From: Granulosicoccus sp.
GTDB taxonomy: Bacteria > Pseudomonadota > Gammaproteobacteria > Granulosicoccales > Granulosicoccaceae
Direction: 5' to 3'
NCBI GenBank assembly: GCA_013002205.1
Contig: JABDKN010000313.1
Location: 1-48,306, forward strand
DNA length: 48,306 bases
Positions 8,733 through 17,637 of the stretch are shown here, in pieces. A program made the translations under genes and the position numbers. Each line of letters begins with the position of its first letter. Positions within the stretch are counted from its first letter, which is position 1. The notes beneath the pieces were generated by a model, which was not told the DNA's origin, searched no databases, and worked only from the letters and a program-made list of their open reading frames with translations.

Positions 8733-10535
8733 TCAGGTGATACCGAATTCTTCCTCGCGCGCCCGCTTGATGACATCGTAGTGTTCGGCCAGCAGATCGC
8801 TCTTGGTCACCACGCCCAGCAGTTCCGGCTTTTTCGGTTTGGCACGGTTGACCACCGGCAGATACTCCTGCTTGTGTTCGGCCATACTCTGCACCGCTGT
8901 CACGATGTTGGTCAACGAGGTGATGGCATATGCCGAATCCAGTGCACCATCGATGGCCGGTGAATCCATGCCGTTGTCAATCGCGTGACTGATCAGCAGG
9001 GACAGATTGACGCTTCCCCTGAAGACACCATCCTCGTCCACGAATATCGCAATACGCTGGCGCTCCTGGCCCATACGCGATTCCAGTTCTCCGGTGGTTA
9101 TATCCGTGTGTACCTGCAGGTAACCGGTACGAATCAGTTTTTCCACCCTGTGAGTCATCAACAGACTGATATCCCGGCCACTGGCCAGACTGACATTGCG
9201 CCTGGCCAGCTGCCAGCGAAAGAAGGAGCCGTGCTCGCCCGATTGCATGACCGTACTGGCAACGGCGGCAGCGGTCATCACCCCGAGCGTAATGCCGTAG
9301 TCGTGGGTCAATTCGAACACGATCAATACCGTGGATATGGGTGCGCCCAGCAGTGCTGATCCCATGGCCGCCATGCCAATGGTGGCATAGACTCCCTGAT
9401 CACTCAGGGGCAGTCCGCTCAGGCTGGCCAGTGCCCAGAACACGCCGCCGAGCATGGAGCCCATGAAAATGGCGGGGCCGAATATGCCCCCGGCAAAACC
9501 ACTGCTCAGCGCCAGACACACCACGACGAACTTGGCAAGCAGCAACCAGGCAACCAGGCCGTTGTCCAGATCGCCGCGCAAGGCCAGCAAGGTTCCCTCG
9601 AAACCGATACCCAGGATGTGCGGTAGCGGCAGGGCTACGATACCGATCATCGCCCCCGCCAGGGCTGGCTGACACCAGCGCGGCAGGCCGCTGCGCTTCC
9701 AGGCCTGCTCGAAACCCCCGGTGAGTGCCAGCATGGCCTTGGCAACCCAGGCTCCCAGAATGCCCAGTGAAGCAAACAGGATGAGCTCCCAGTTGGAGGC
9801 GATGGCATTGGGCAACACCGGGAATAACGCCTGCTGACCCAGAAAATACTCACGCACCAGCATCGCCAGCATGGTGGCGATCACGATGGGCGCAAAGACA
9901 CGCAGCGTGAAGTAGCCGACGATGACTTCCAGCGCGAAGATCACCGCGGCAATAGGTGTATTGAAGGACACGGCCACGGCCGCTGCCGCACCACAGCCGA
10001 GCAAGGCCAGTGACTGCTTGTGGGGAAGGCCCAGGCGTTCAGCAAGCCACGCACTGATGGATGCCCCGATGTGCACAGCGGGACCCTCCCGGCCCAGGGG
10101 TGCCCCCAGACCCAGGGAAATGGCCGCAGCAAGACCTGCCCCGACACCGGAACGTACCGGCATCCGGGCACTGTTGAGAGCACAGGCTTCCATGACGTCG
10201 GCAATGCCGTGGTAACGCCTGCCTGGCAGAAACTGCATGAGGATACCCAGCACCAGCCCGCCTGCCGCCGGCACGAGAACAACCTGCCAGGCAGGCCTGG
10301 CTGCGATGATCTGTGCATAGCGGATTTCCGAGGCCGCACCATAGCCAATCCACTGGAACAACAGGACCAGCTTGATCAATACCAGGGTAGAGAGTCCGAC
10401 GAGCGCACCAATCAGGGCAGCCAGGACGAAGAAGGCGAGTCGTTGCCCCAGCCTGGATTCCAGCAGGCGTCGCCAGCGTGACTCTGTTGGAGACCGTCTG
10501 CCAGCAACGACAGGTGGCCGTTCTGGCTGCTTCAC
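8733..10535 (-). CDS. ClC-family chloride channel or H+/Cl- exchanger with CBS domains
   Basis: A 600-residue inner-membrane protein with about ten hydrophobic segments (residues about 33-430) and a C-terminal CBS pair (about 450-590, ending LLGVVTKSDLLAEHYD). The filter motif GREGPAVHIG holds the gating Glu150, and GGIFGPAIFMG is the second conserved loop. Glu203 in FALEVIVG matches the internal proton glutamate of E. coli ClC-ec1, which favours an exchanger over a channel. The first ClC motif (GSGIP) is not canonical here. It follows ubiH by 8 bp at the end of the ygfB-pepP-ubiH unit. CBS domains suggest nucleotide or ionic regulation, an inference from the family. Confidence 0.92.
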   Translation of the reverse strand: MKQPERPPVVAGRRSPTESRWRRLLESRLGQRLAFFVLAALIGALVGLSTLVLIKLVLLFQWIGYGAASEIRYAQIIAARPAWQVVLVPAAGGLVLGILMQFLPGRRYHGIADVMEACALNSARMPVRSGVGAGLAAAISLGLGAPLGREGPAVHIGASISAWLAERLGLPHKQSLALLGCGAAAAVAVSFNTPIAAVIFALEVIVGYFTLRVFAPIVIATMLAMLVREYFLGQQALFPVLPNAIASNWELILFASLGILGAWVAKAMLALTGGFEQAWKRSGLPRWCQPALAGAMIGIVALPLPHILGIGFEGTLLALRGDLDNGLVAWLLLAKFVVVCLALSSGFAGGIFGPAIFMGSMLGGVFWALASLSGLPLSDQGVYATIGMAAMGSALLGAPISTVLIVFELTHDYGITLGVMTAAAVASTVMQSGEHGSFFRWQLARRNVSLASGRDISLLMTHRVEKLIRTGYLQVHTDITTGELESRMGQERQRIAIFVDEDGVFRGSVNLSLLISHAIDNGMDSPAIDGALDSAYAITSLTNIVTAVQSMAEHKQEYLPVVNRAKPKKPELLGVVTKSDLLAEHYDVIKRAREEEFGIT

Positions 10536-10543
10536 CGCCTCAC

Positions 10544-11794
10544 TCAGCTGGTCAGCCCCATGGTCCGCCGTGCAAAGTGCGTGCGCAGTGGCCCCAGTGT
10601 ATCCAGTCCCAGCAAGACGGCAGAGCGCACATGACCTGGCAATGCCGCACGACCGCGAAACCCCCGCGCCAGAGTCTCGGTAAAGCGAACGACCTGCCGC
10701 TGATCATTTCGCCGGGCCTCGACGAAGTGCCTCAGCAAGTCCGCCTCACCCGGATCTGCTCCCCTGTTGGTACCCAGAAGCCGTACCAGACAGGCCACAT
10801 CCCGCATCGCCAGGTTATAGCCCTGGCCACCGACCGGGTGCAGCAGTCGCATGGCGTTGCCAAGCAGTACGGTGCGCGTTGCCGTCTGCGCGCTCGCCTC
10901 GATACGCAGCAAGGGCACCGTCAGGCGCGGACCGACAGCCTCGAAACGTCCCAGGCGGTAGCCGAAGCGTGCCTGCAGGCGCGCCAGATAAGCCGCGTCA
11001 TCCAGGTCATCGATGGTCGATCGTTCGGCAGGTTCCATGCAGTCCACTACACTCATATAGGGACCGGTGCGAGGCAGAAAGGCCAGTGGACCGGTGTCGG
11101 TGAATCGCTCGTGGGCAACACCATGGTGCGCATCCTCCAGTTTGACGATGCTCAGTGCCGCTGCCTGGCCGTAATCTGTCTGCTGCCTGCCGATGCCTGC
11201 CGATTCACGTACGGCCGAGCTGACACCATCCACCGCCAGCAACAGGCGCGCCCTGAACGGTGGCCCGTCGGCCAGGTGCACCTCGACGAACGAAGCCTGC
11301 TCACGTACCGCGACGACCCTGGCCCCCGAGTGAAAGGCAACACCTTGTGCAGCCAGCATCGAGCGCATGACCTGGGTAAAATTGGCATTGTCCACCACGT
11401 AGCCCAGTGCCTCGACATGCAGCTCATCGGCCCGTAATCGGGTAGCCCCGAAATAGCCTTTCTGTGTGACGTTTACCTGGCGGATCGGTGCTGCATCATC
11501 CGCTACGGCAGACCACAGGGCATGCTGTGCGAACCATTGCTGTGTGCCCAGGCTCAGGGCGGTACAGCGCTGCCGTAGCACCCGCTCATGCGCTTGCCAT
11601 GGCGTTGCTGCCCGATCAGGACCGGCAGAGACGGGGGCGTCACGCACCGCTGCCGCGCTCGATCGGCTCGCAGCCTCACCCGCATCGAGCAGGACGACGT
11701 CCCAGCCGTTCGCGGCCAGCACCTGTGCCAGTGGCGTTCCCACCAGTCCGGCTCCGGCTATGACCACATCCGTGATGTCTGGCTGGGAATTCAT
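10544..11794 (-). CDS. ubiH: 2-octaprenyl-6-methoxyphenol hydroxylase-type FAD monooxygenase
   Basis: A UbiH/UbiF-family aromatic hydroxylase for ubiquinone synthesis. The N-terminal FAD dinucleotide fold reads VVIAGAGLVGTPLAQVLA. The C-terminal FAD motif is LLGNAMRLLHPVGGQGYNLAMRD. Length from the ATG at 11794 is 416 residues, near the usual 390-410. That ATG overlaps the pepP stop by one base (TGATG), which argues for this start over an ATG five codons upstream. Position after pepP favours UbiH over UbiI or UbiF, but sequence alone does not prove which ring carbon is hydroxylated. The protein is probably peripherally associated with the membrane. Confidence 0.88.
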   Translation of the reverse strand: MNSQPDITDVVIAGAGLVGTPLAQVLAANGWDVVLLDAGEAASRSSAAAVRDAPVSAGPDRAATPWQAHERVLRQRCTALSLGTQQWFAQHALWSAVADDAAPIRQVNVTQKGYFGATRLRADELHVEALGYVVDNANFTQVMRSMLAAQGVAFHSGARVVAVREQASFVEVHLADGPPFRARLLLAVDGVSSAVRESAGIGRQQTDYGQAAALSIVKLEDAHHGVAHERFTDTGPLAFLPRTGPYMSVVDCMEPAERSTIDDLDDAAYLARLQARFGYRLGRFEAVGPRLTVPLLRIEASAQTATRTVLLGNAMRLLHPVGGQGYNLAMRDVACLVRLLGTNRGADPGEADLLRHFVEARRNDQRQVVRFTETLARGFRGRAALPGHVRSAVLLGLDTLGPLRTHFARRTMGLTS

Positions 11795-13140
11795 CAGTGT
11801 CGCTTGCACATGAATGCTTCAATGTCATCAACACACTTCGGCACACCGTCGGTCAGTATCTCGTGACCGTCGCGTGTTACCGCCACATCATCCTCGATGC
11901 GGATTCCAATGTTCCGGTAGGCTTTGGGCACCTTTCCCGATTGACCCAGGTACAGGCCTGGTTCCACGGTCAGCACCATACCCGGTTCCAGAATCCGCCA
12001 GTCGCCATTGATCTTGTATTCACCCACATCGTGCACGTCCATGCCCAGCCAATGCCCGGTACGGTGCATGTAATAGGGCTTGTAGGCCTCATCCTTTATC
12101 AGGGTCGGCAACTTGCCTTTGAGCACACCGATATCGCGCAGACCACGGGTCAGCACCTTGACTGCCGCGTCGTGAGGATCGTTCCAGTGATTGCCGGGCT
12201 GGATCGCCTCGATGGCGGCCAACTGGGCTTCGAGTACAATTTCATAGACGGTCCGCTGCTCGTCGGTAAACCTGCCATTGACAGGAAAGGTGCGCGTGAT
12301 ATCACCGGCATATCCTGCCACCTCGGCACCTGAATCGATCAGCACGAGTTCCTTGTCGAGCAGCACGTCGTTGTTCTCGGTGTAATGCAGAATACAGCCG
12401 TTTGCCCCGCCGCCGACAATCGGCAGAAAAGCATGGGTCGCGCCGCTTGACCGGTACTCTGCAATGAGTTCGGCTTCCAGTTCATATTCGCGCATACCGG
12501 GTCTTACGGCCCGCATGGCACGGGCATGGGCCGATGCGGTGAGCCTGGCTGCCCGACGCAGCGCGGCAAGTTCAGTTCGACTCTTGTGCACACGCATCTC
12601 GTGCAGGTGGAAATCCAGCGATATGAAGGTATCCGGATCGCCACCCTCCCGCTGGCGACTCGAACGGGCTTTGTTCAACCAGCCCAACAACCGGGCATCG
12701 AACGCCAGATCCTTGCCCAGTGTGTGGAAGACGGACTGTTTGTTCTCCAGCAATCCCGGCAGTATGTCATCCAGGTCGCCGATGGGAAACGCATCGTCTG
12801 CACCCAACGCATCCGGGGCATCCTCAACACCCAGCCTGCGCCCATGCCATGTTTCCTTGTCCGCATCACGTTCGCGGCAGAACATCAGATACTGTCCGGC
12901 ACGGCGATTGGGCACCAGTACCATCAACGCGTCCGGCTCGTCAAACCCGCTGAGATACAGCAGATTGCTGTCCGCCCTGTAGGGGTACTCGGTGTCACGG
13001 CTGCGCATGCACTCACGCGCAGAGGGGATGACCGCAATCGAGTGGTCGCCCATGATGCGCATCAAGGTGCGACGGCGGCGCTTCAGTTCTGCGCCATGAG
13101 ACTTGGTGAATCGCCGCGTCCGTGATGTACCCTTGGTCAT
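11794..13140 (-). CDS. pepP: Xaa-Pro aminopeptidase
   Basis: A 448-residue M24B metallopeptidase that removes N-terminal residues preceding proline. The N-terminal creatinase-like domain contains the YPYRADSNLLYLSGF segment typical of PepP. The pita-bread catalytic domain carries dimetal ligands in VLIDSGAEVAGYAGDITRTF, HRTGHWLGMDVHD, TVEPGLYLG and RIEDDVAV. Its ATG overlaps the ygfB stop (ATGA) and its stop overlaps the ubiH start. The three genes are therefore probably translated together, an order conserved in enterics. Confidence 0.95.
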   Translation of the reverse strand: MTKGTSRTRRFTKSHGAELKRRRRTLMRIMGDHSIAVIPSARECMRSRDTEYPYRADSNLLYLSGFDEPDALMVLVPNRRAGQYLMFCRERDADKETWHGRRLGVEDAPDALGADDAFPIGDLDDILPGLLENKQSVFHTLGKDLAFDARLLGWLNKARSSRQREGGDPDTFISLDFHLHEMRVHKSRTELAALRRAARLTASAHARAMRAVRPGMREYELEAELIAEYRSSGATHAFLPIVGGGANGCILHYTENNDVLLDKELVLIDSGAEVAGYAGDITRTFPVNGRFTDEQRTVYEIVLEAQLAAIEAIQPGNHWNDPHDAAVKVLTRGLRDIGVLKGKLPTLIKDEAYKPYYMHRTGHWLGMDVHDVGEYKINGDWRILEPGMVLTVEPGLYLGQSGKVPKAYRNIGIRIEDDVAVTRDGHEILTDGVPKCVDDIEAFMCKRH

Positions 13141-13700
13141 GATGGTTGGTTCTGAGTGGCAGGGGTGATGGGACGAAGCTCTTCCAGCACGAGGAGTACC
13201 CCGACACGCACATATTCGAGCAACTCTATGAAGACACTCTCCTCGGCGGTGGAGTCGTCGATGTCGACCGCCTCGATGGACTGGAAATCCTCGATGATCT
13301 CGCGGGCGTCTGCCGGCAGCGGCTTATGTCCCCGCTGACTCAACGCGAGTCCGATGCCATAGGTGAAGCCACCGCAAAAGTCACCCAGTGCCCGTGTTCG
13401 CACCTGCACCGGTACTTCATCATCCGGCAGGGCCGGGGTAAATTCCAGGTCCGCATCGTTGAGTGAGCTGAGTGTCTGGGCAAACCATTCGTCCAGTGTC
13501 TTCAGTTCACCAGCCTTGCCTGCCACGGAATCGGCTGACAGTGAGGCCGCATCCAGTAGTTCGGTGAACCAGCGCCTCTTCGCTGCGCTGCTGGGCATGG
13601 AACACAGCAACCCGCAGCACAGCCCATGCACTTCAGACAGGGGTAACGGCATCTCCAGCCGCTCCAGTGCACTGGACAGGATCTCATTGGACAGGGTCAC
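13137..13700 (-). CDS. ygfB: UPF0149 family protein YgfB
   Basis: A helical protein of about 187 residues in the YgfB/YecA family. Conserved stretches include EVHGLCCGLLCSMP near the N-terminus, DFCGGFTYGIGL in the middle and FIELLEYVRVGVLLVLEEL near the end. The frame is open to 13874, but an extension that long would run through the divergent zapB-like start. The GTG at 13700 gives the family's normal length (E. coli about 192) and is the best start, though the ribosome site is weak. It is the first gene of the ygfB-pepP-ubiH-clc unit. In Pseudomonas a YgfB homologue affects beta-lactam resistance; that role is not implied here. Confidence 0.85.
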   Translation of the reverse strand: MTLSNEILSSALERLEMPLPLSEVHGLCCGLLCSMPSSAAKRRWFTELLDAASLSADSVAGKAGELKTLDEWFAQTLSSLNDADLEFTPALPDDEVPVQVRTRALGDFCGGFTYGIGLALSQRGHKPLPADAREIIEDFQSIEAVDIDDSTAEESVFIELLEYVRVGVLLVLEELRPITPATQNQPS

Positions 13701-13774
13701 AAAAATTGCGTCATTCCCAGCGGAACAGTGTTGAAGTATACAATGAGCGTCATGCAACCAGACAGGGCCAGGGC

Positions 13775-13996
13775 ATGAGTCTGCCGACACTAGACGAGCA
13801 ATTCGAGGCACTAGAAGCGCGCATGGAGGAGTTGATGGCACTGTGTACGCGGCTGCGCCAGGAAAATCGCTCACTCAAGGATCAACAGAGCTCACTGGTG
13901 GAGGAACGCGCCCGGCTGATCGACAAGAACGAGACGGCACGCAGCAAAGTGGAACAGATGATTACTCGTCTCAAATCGATGGAAATGAGTCAATGA
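13775..13996 (+). CDS. Small coiled-coil protein, TIGR02449/ZapB-like
   Basis: A 73-residue protein that is almost wholly a heptad-type coiled coil from residue 5 on (LDEQFEALEARMEELMALC, then alternating charged and Leu/Ile positions to LKSMEM). It lies directly before zapA with an ATGA overlap. That is the place of the short gene known in many gammaproteobacteria as the TIGR02449 family, thought to work in cell division like ZapB. The start at 13775 is preceded by AGGGCCAGGG. The frame is open upstream to 13667, but this overlaps ygfB and lacks coiled coil. Function is inferred from context and structure type. Confidence 0.8.
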   Translation: MSLPTLDEQFEALEARMEELMALCTRLRQENRSLKDQQSSLVEERARLIDKNETARSKVEQMITRLKSMEMSQ

Positions 13997-14370
13997 GCAG
14001 CCCGCACGATCGCACTCCTGATGCAGGTGGCAGCCGCCCTGCACGCCTGCGCATCCTGGACAAGGAAGTACAGATAGCGTGCAAGCCCGGGGAGGAAGAC
14101 GACCTGATGCAGGCTGCTGCCTACATAGACAAGTCCATGCGCGACCTGCGCAGGCGCAATACCACGTCAAGCATTGAGAAAATCGCCATCCTGGCGGCCA
14201 TCAACACCGCCAATGCCCTGCTCAAGTCACGCTCGCAGGAGAGCTTGCCGGGTACCGTCGAGGGCGCCGGGGATACGGCAACTTTCACCGAGCGCCTGAC
14301 AGCGCTGAACAACAGGCTGGATGAACTGCTCGAGGACGATGTCGCAAATCAGACAGTGACACCCGAGTAA
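13993..14370 (+). CDS. zapA: Cell division protein ZapA
   Basis: ZapA binds FtsZ and promotes filament bundling at the Z-ring. The 125-residue protein has an N-terminal globular part. It includes LRILDKEVQIACKPGEEDDL and AAAYIDKSMRDLRRRN, which match the ZapA FtsZ-binding region. A helix (KIAILAAINTANALL) and a C-terminal coiled coil (ERLTALNNRLDELLEDD) follow. The ATG overlaps the previous stop by 4 bp. The order small coiled-coil gene, zapA, 6S RNA, fau is a conserved block in this class. A 14-residue polar N-terminal extension precedes the conserved domain. Confidence 0.92.
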   Translation: MSSPHDRTPDAGGSRPARLRILDKEVQIACKPGEEDDLMQAAAYIDKSMRDLRRRNTTSSIEKIAILAAINTANALLKSRSQESLPGTVEGAGDTATFTERLTALNNRLDELLEDDVANQTVTPE

Positions 14371-14419
14371 CCAGTCTGTCAGTGTCTGTCATCGCCGGAT
14401 CATGCTAACCTGTAATTCG

Positions 14420-14592
14420 TATCTTCTGCGGTGTTGGTTATCTGGTCGGGTATATCCCTTGAGCCTAATTTATAACCCCGGGGATGATCTGGTCGCTGTT
14501 GTTGTGCACGTCCGCTACGGCGGAAAGCCTGATACGGTTCCAGTTGTCCCCACCTGAACCGCCCGGTTCAAGGTAGCACACCGGAGACGGCA
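14420..14592 (+). ncRNA. ssrS: 6S RNA
   Basis: 6S RNA mimics an open promoter and binds the sigma-70 RNA polymerase holoenzyme. This stretch lies between zapA and fau, its conserved genomic site. It shows the expected parts. The 5' side of the bubble is CCCTTGAGCC (14456-14465). The apical-arm segments ACGTCCG and GAAAGCCTGATAC match E. coli positions. The 3' side carries the TGAACC/GGTTCAAGG hairpin (14554-14573). The ends pair through CGGTGT (14429-14434) with ACACCG (14578-14583), with weaker pairing beyond. A TGTAAT hexamer at 14411-14416 could be the -10. Ends are uncertain by about 10 nt. Confidence 0.85.
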
Positions 14593-14611
14593 CCGTGGTT
14601 GATACACTTTC

Positions 14612-15232
14612 ATGACACCGAGCCATCCGACGGAGCAGGTCACCAGCGCTGAACGCCAGAGGCTGCGACAACGGCTCCGGAGGGCCAGGGATGAAATCGA
14701 TCCTCTAACTGTCGCCGGGAATTCGAGCATCATTTCGGCGCAGCTATTGCCACTGCTCTCCACTGCACGCACCATCGCCGGCTACCTGGCAATTGGCAGC
14801 GAAGTGCACCTCGACGACACCCTGGCCCGATGCCGCGAGCGAGGGCAGATAACCTGCGTTCCGATAACCAGGCCCGATCACACGCTGCTGTTCACGCCAT
14901 TCGATTCGGCAACGACCCTGACTGTGAACCGCTTCGGCATACGTGAGCCGGTTTTCGATGAACAAAGCTGCCTGAGTGCGACATCGCTCGATGCGGTCAT
15001 CGTGCCGCTGGTCGGATTCGATCGACATTGCCATCGCATCGGCATGGGCGGGGGCTACTATGACCGGACCTTCGCACAGCCGGTCGGAGGCCGTGCACGA
15101 GCGACGGAAAAGCAAGCACTGTTGATCGGCGTCGCCCATGAGGTGCAATACGTCGAGCAGCTGGTACCTGACTGGTGGGATGTGCCGCTGGATGTTGTCG
15201 TCACTGAACGACGCATCGTTTACAGGCAATGA
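14612..15232 (+). CDS. fau: 5-formyltetrahydrofolate cyclo-ligase
   Basis: It converts 5-formyl-THF to 5,10-methenyl-THF with ATP (MTHFS, ygfA in E. coli). The 206-residue protein has a basic N-terminal helix (ERQRLRQRLRRARDEI). The IAGYLAIGSEVHLD strand and the ATP-binding signature RIGMGGGYYDRTF (about residues 141-153) follow. It ends with an EQLVPDWWDVPLDVVVTE segment typical of the family. It sits immediately after 6S RNA, as in E. coli, where it can be co-transcribed with ssrS. It converges on ilvA with 84 bp between stops. Confidence 0.92.
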   Translation: MTPSHPTEQVTSAERQRLRQRLRRARDEIDPLTVAGNSSIISAQLLPLLSTARTIAGYLAIGSEVHLDDTLARCRERGQITCVPITRPDHTLLFTPFDSATTLTVNRFGIREPVFDEQSCLSATSLDAVIVPLVGFDRHCHRIGMGGGYYDRTFAQPVGGRARATEKQALLIGVAHEVQYVEQLVPDWWDVPLDVVVTERRIVYRQ

Positions 15233-15316
15233 GCCAGGCGTGGGTCGATGCACTGCCAGCGAAGCCCAGTCTTCTGGCACTGTTCTCGTTCGGCACCGCG
15301 GAAATTTCGATCGGAC

Positions 15317-16837
15317 TCAGCGCAGGAACAGTGAATAGGCTTCGTTGGCTGATTCATCCTCGACCTTGTACCCCAGTGTCGCGATGAAGTTACTCAGTTT
15401 GTCCTCTTCTCCTTCGGGCAATGACATACCCACCAATACGCGTCCATAGGCAGCACCGTGGTTGCGGTAATGGAACAGCGTGATGTTCCAGCGCTGCCCC
15501 ATGGCCTGCAGAAAGTCGAGCAAGGCACCGGGACGTTCGGGAAAAACGAAGCGATAGAGCCGCTCGGAAGACATGCCGGCGTGGCCGCCGATCATGTGTC
15601 GCAGATGCAGTTTGGCCGTATCGTTGTGAGTCATATCCAGCACCTCATACCCGTTGTCACGTAAATGACTCATCAGTGCATCGCGCTCGTCTGCCCCACC
15701 GGACAACTCGACACCGGCAAATACATGGGCCATGTCGGTATCGGCATAGCGATAGTTGAACTCGGTAATTCTGCGCTTGCCCAGTGACCGGCAGAAGGCC
15801 AGAAAACTGCCGGGTTGTTCCGGGATAGTGACGCCCAGCAGCGCCTCGCGGCTTTCACCGATTTCCACCCGCTCCGCCACATGCCGCAAGCGGTCGAAAT
15901 TGATGTTCGCGCCACTGTTGACCGCAATCAGGGTCTGACCTGATACACCCCGCTCACGCACGTATCGCTTCATGCCCGCAACAGCCAGTGCGCCTGCAGG
16001 TTCGGTCAGTGTGCGTGTGTCATTGAAGATGTCTTTTATCGCCGCTGAGATTTCATCGACGGTGACCAGCACGACTTCATCGAGGTATTCGCGACAGAGC
16101 TCAAACGAGTACTTCCCCACCTGCCTGACTGCCACACCATCGGCAAACTGCCCCACCTGGTCCAGCACGATACGCTCATCCGCCAGCAGGGAATCGTGCA
16201 TGGACGCGGCATCCACAGGTTCCACGCCGACGATTCGGACATCGGGACGCAGATACTTCAGATAGACGCTTATCCCGGCCGCCAGACCACCACCGCCGAC
16301 AGGCACGAACACCGCGTCCAGTGGCCCCGGATGCTGCCGGCACAGCTCCACACCCACGGTTCCCTGTCCGGCGATGGTGTCCGGGTCATCAAAGGGATGT
16401 ATGAAGGGATAACCTCGCTGTTCGCTCAGTTTGAGTGCATGCGGCAGTGCTGTGTCGAAATCGTCTCCGTGCAGCAGTGCTTCGGCGCCGAGGGCGCGTA
16501 CGGCCTCCACCTTGATACCGGGCGTCGTCTGCGGCATCACGATCACCGCGTGCAGGCCCAGCTTCTGCGCTGCCAGTGCCACACCCTGAGCATGATTGCC
16601 TGCCGAGGCGGCGATCACCCCGGCTACCGATCGCTCCTGCATCAATTTGTGGATACGATTGAACGCACCACGACACTTGAAGGAGAAAATCTGTTGTTCA
16701 TCTTCACGTTTCAGCCACACGGCATTACCCAGCCGCTTTGACAGCTGCGCTGCCTCGTGCAGGCGGGTTTCCACGGAGACGTCATAGACCCGGGCGGACA
16801 GGATACGTTTGATATACTGATCTTGTAGCTGGCTCAT
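15317..16837 (-). CDS. ilvA: Threonine ammonia-lyase, biosynthetic
   Basis: It deaminates threonine to 2-oxobutyrate, the first step of isoleucine synthesis. The 506-residue protein has a PLP fold-type II catalytic domain (Lys54 in [11 protein letters not shown], then [15 protein letters not shown] and a [10 protein letters not shown] phosphate loop). Two C-terminal ACT-like regulatory regions follow (from about residue 325, starting [17 protein letters not shown], and from about 420, [14 protein letters not shown]). The two ACT-like regions mark the biosynthetic, isoleucine-inhibited type rather than the short catabolic TdcB. The ATG at 16837 is preferred; a TTG codon lies just before it. 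It is divergent from rpiA. Confidence 0.95.
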   Translation of the reverse strand: MSQLQDQYIKRILSARVYDVSVETRLHEAAQLSKRLGNAVWLKREDEQQIFSFKCRGAFNRIHKLMQERSVAGVIAASAGNHAQGVALAAQKLGLHAVIVMPQTTPGIKVEAVRALGAEALLHGDDFDTALPHALKLSEQRGYPFIHPFDDPDTIAGQGTVGVELCRQHPGPLDAVFVPVGGGGLAAGISVYLKYLRPDVRIVGVEPVDAASMHDSLLADERIVLDQVGQFADGVAVRQVGKYSFELCREYLDEVVLVTVDEISAAIKDIFNDTRTLTEPAGALAVAGMKRYVRERGVSGQTLIAVNSGANINFDRLRHVAERVEIGESREALLGVTIPEQPGSFLAFCRSLGKRRITEFNYRYADTDMAHVFAGVELSGGADERDALMSHLRDNGYEVLDMTHNDTAKLHLRHMIGGHAGMSSERLYRFVFPERPGALLDFLQAMGQRWNITLFHYRNHGAAYGRVLVGMSLPEGEEDKLSNFIATLGYKVEDESANEAYSLFLR

Positions 16838-16974
16838 CAATGGCCCGTGTCAGGCTGGGTTCGGATAGAACCCGCAAATGTACTCGGTTTCCCGTCTCAG
16901 TGCTCCCTGTTCAACTCGGAACTTTGCGCCGGCTCATCACCACAATTTTCAACGGCAGGTATCCACCAGAAACC

Positions 16975-17631
16975 ATGCATCCCGGAAAACAGGCGGCAGC
17001 GCTCGCCGCACTCGAGTATGTCGCCAACGATGCCCTGCTCGGTGTAGGCACGGGTTCGACGGTGAACGTGTTCATCGATACGCTGGCCGCGCGTGGGCCG
17101 CGCATCCAAGGCGCTGTGGCGAGTTCCGAGGCAACGGCCGAAAGGCTCAAATCCCACGGTATCGATGTCCTGGATTTGAACATGACCGGGTCGCTGGAAC
17201 TGTACATCGACGGTGCAGACGAGGTGAACCCGGCACTGCAACTGATCAAGGGTGGAGGCGGTGCGCTGACGCGGGAGAAGATCATCGCCGCTGCCAGCCG
17301 CGAATTTCTGTGTATCGTTGACCGCAGCAAGCAGGTCGAGGTGCTGGGTGATTTCCCATTGCCGGTCGAGGTCATTCCCATGGCACGCAGCTTCGTTGCC
17401 CGGGAAATCGTACGGATGGGCGCAGACCCCGAATACCGCGAGGGCCCGCGTACTGACAATGGCAACATCATCATCGACTGTTACGGCTTTTCGATCACCG
17501 ATCCGCTCGCACTGGAAGCTGCCCTGAATGCCATCCCGGGTGTCGTCACCAACGGGCTCTTTGCCGCCAGAGCCGCCGACATCCTGCTGGTCGGGCTCGA
17601 TGACGGCAAGGTGGAGACGATCAAGCGCTAG
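16975..17631 (+). CDS. rpiA: Ribose-5-phosphate isomerase A
   Basis: It interconverts ribose 5-phosphate and ribulose 5-phosphate in the pentose phosphate pathway. From the ATG at 16975 it has 218 residues (E. coli 219). Motifs are [48 protein letters not shown] and the C-terminal [16 protein letters not shown]. The frame is open back to 16840, but the extra 45 residues are not family-like. The ribosome site before 16975 is weak. It is divergent from ilvA (137 bp between starts), and its stop is 6 bp from the convergent kinase stop, leaving no room for a terminator there. Confidence 0.95.
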   Translation: MHPGKQAAALAALEYVANDALLGVGTGSTVNVFIDTLAARGPRIQGAVASSEATAERLKSHGIDVLDLNMTGSLELYIDGADEVNPALQLIKGGGGALTREKIIAAASREFLCIVDRSKQVEVLGDFPLPVEVIPMARSFVAREIVRMGADPEYREGPRTDNGNIIIDCYGFSITDPLALEAALNAIPGVVTNGLFAARAADILLVGLDDGKVETIKR

Positions 17632-17637
17632 CGCGGA

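Noticed and set aside
10478-11437. A 319-codon frame antisense to ubiH
   Set aside because: Shadow of ubiH, with no conserved segments.
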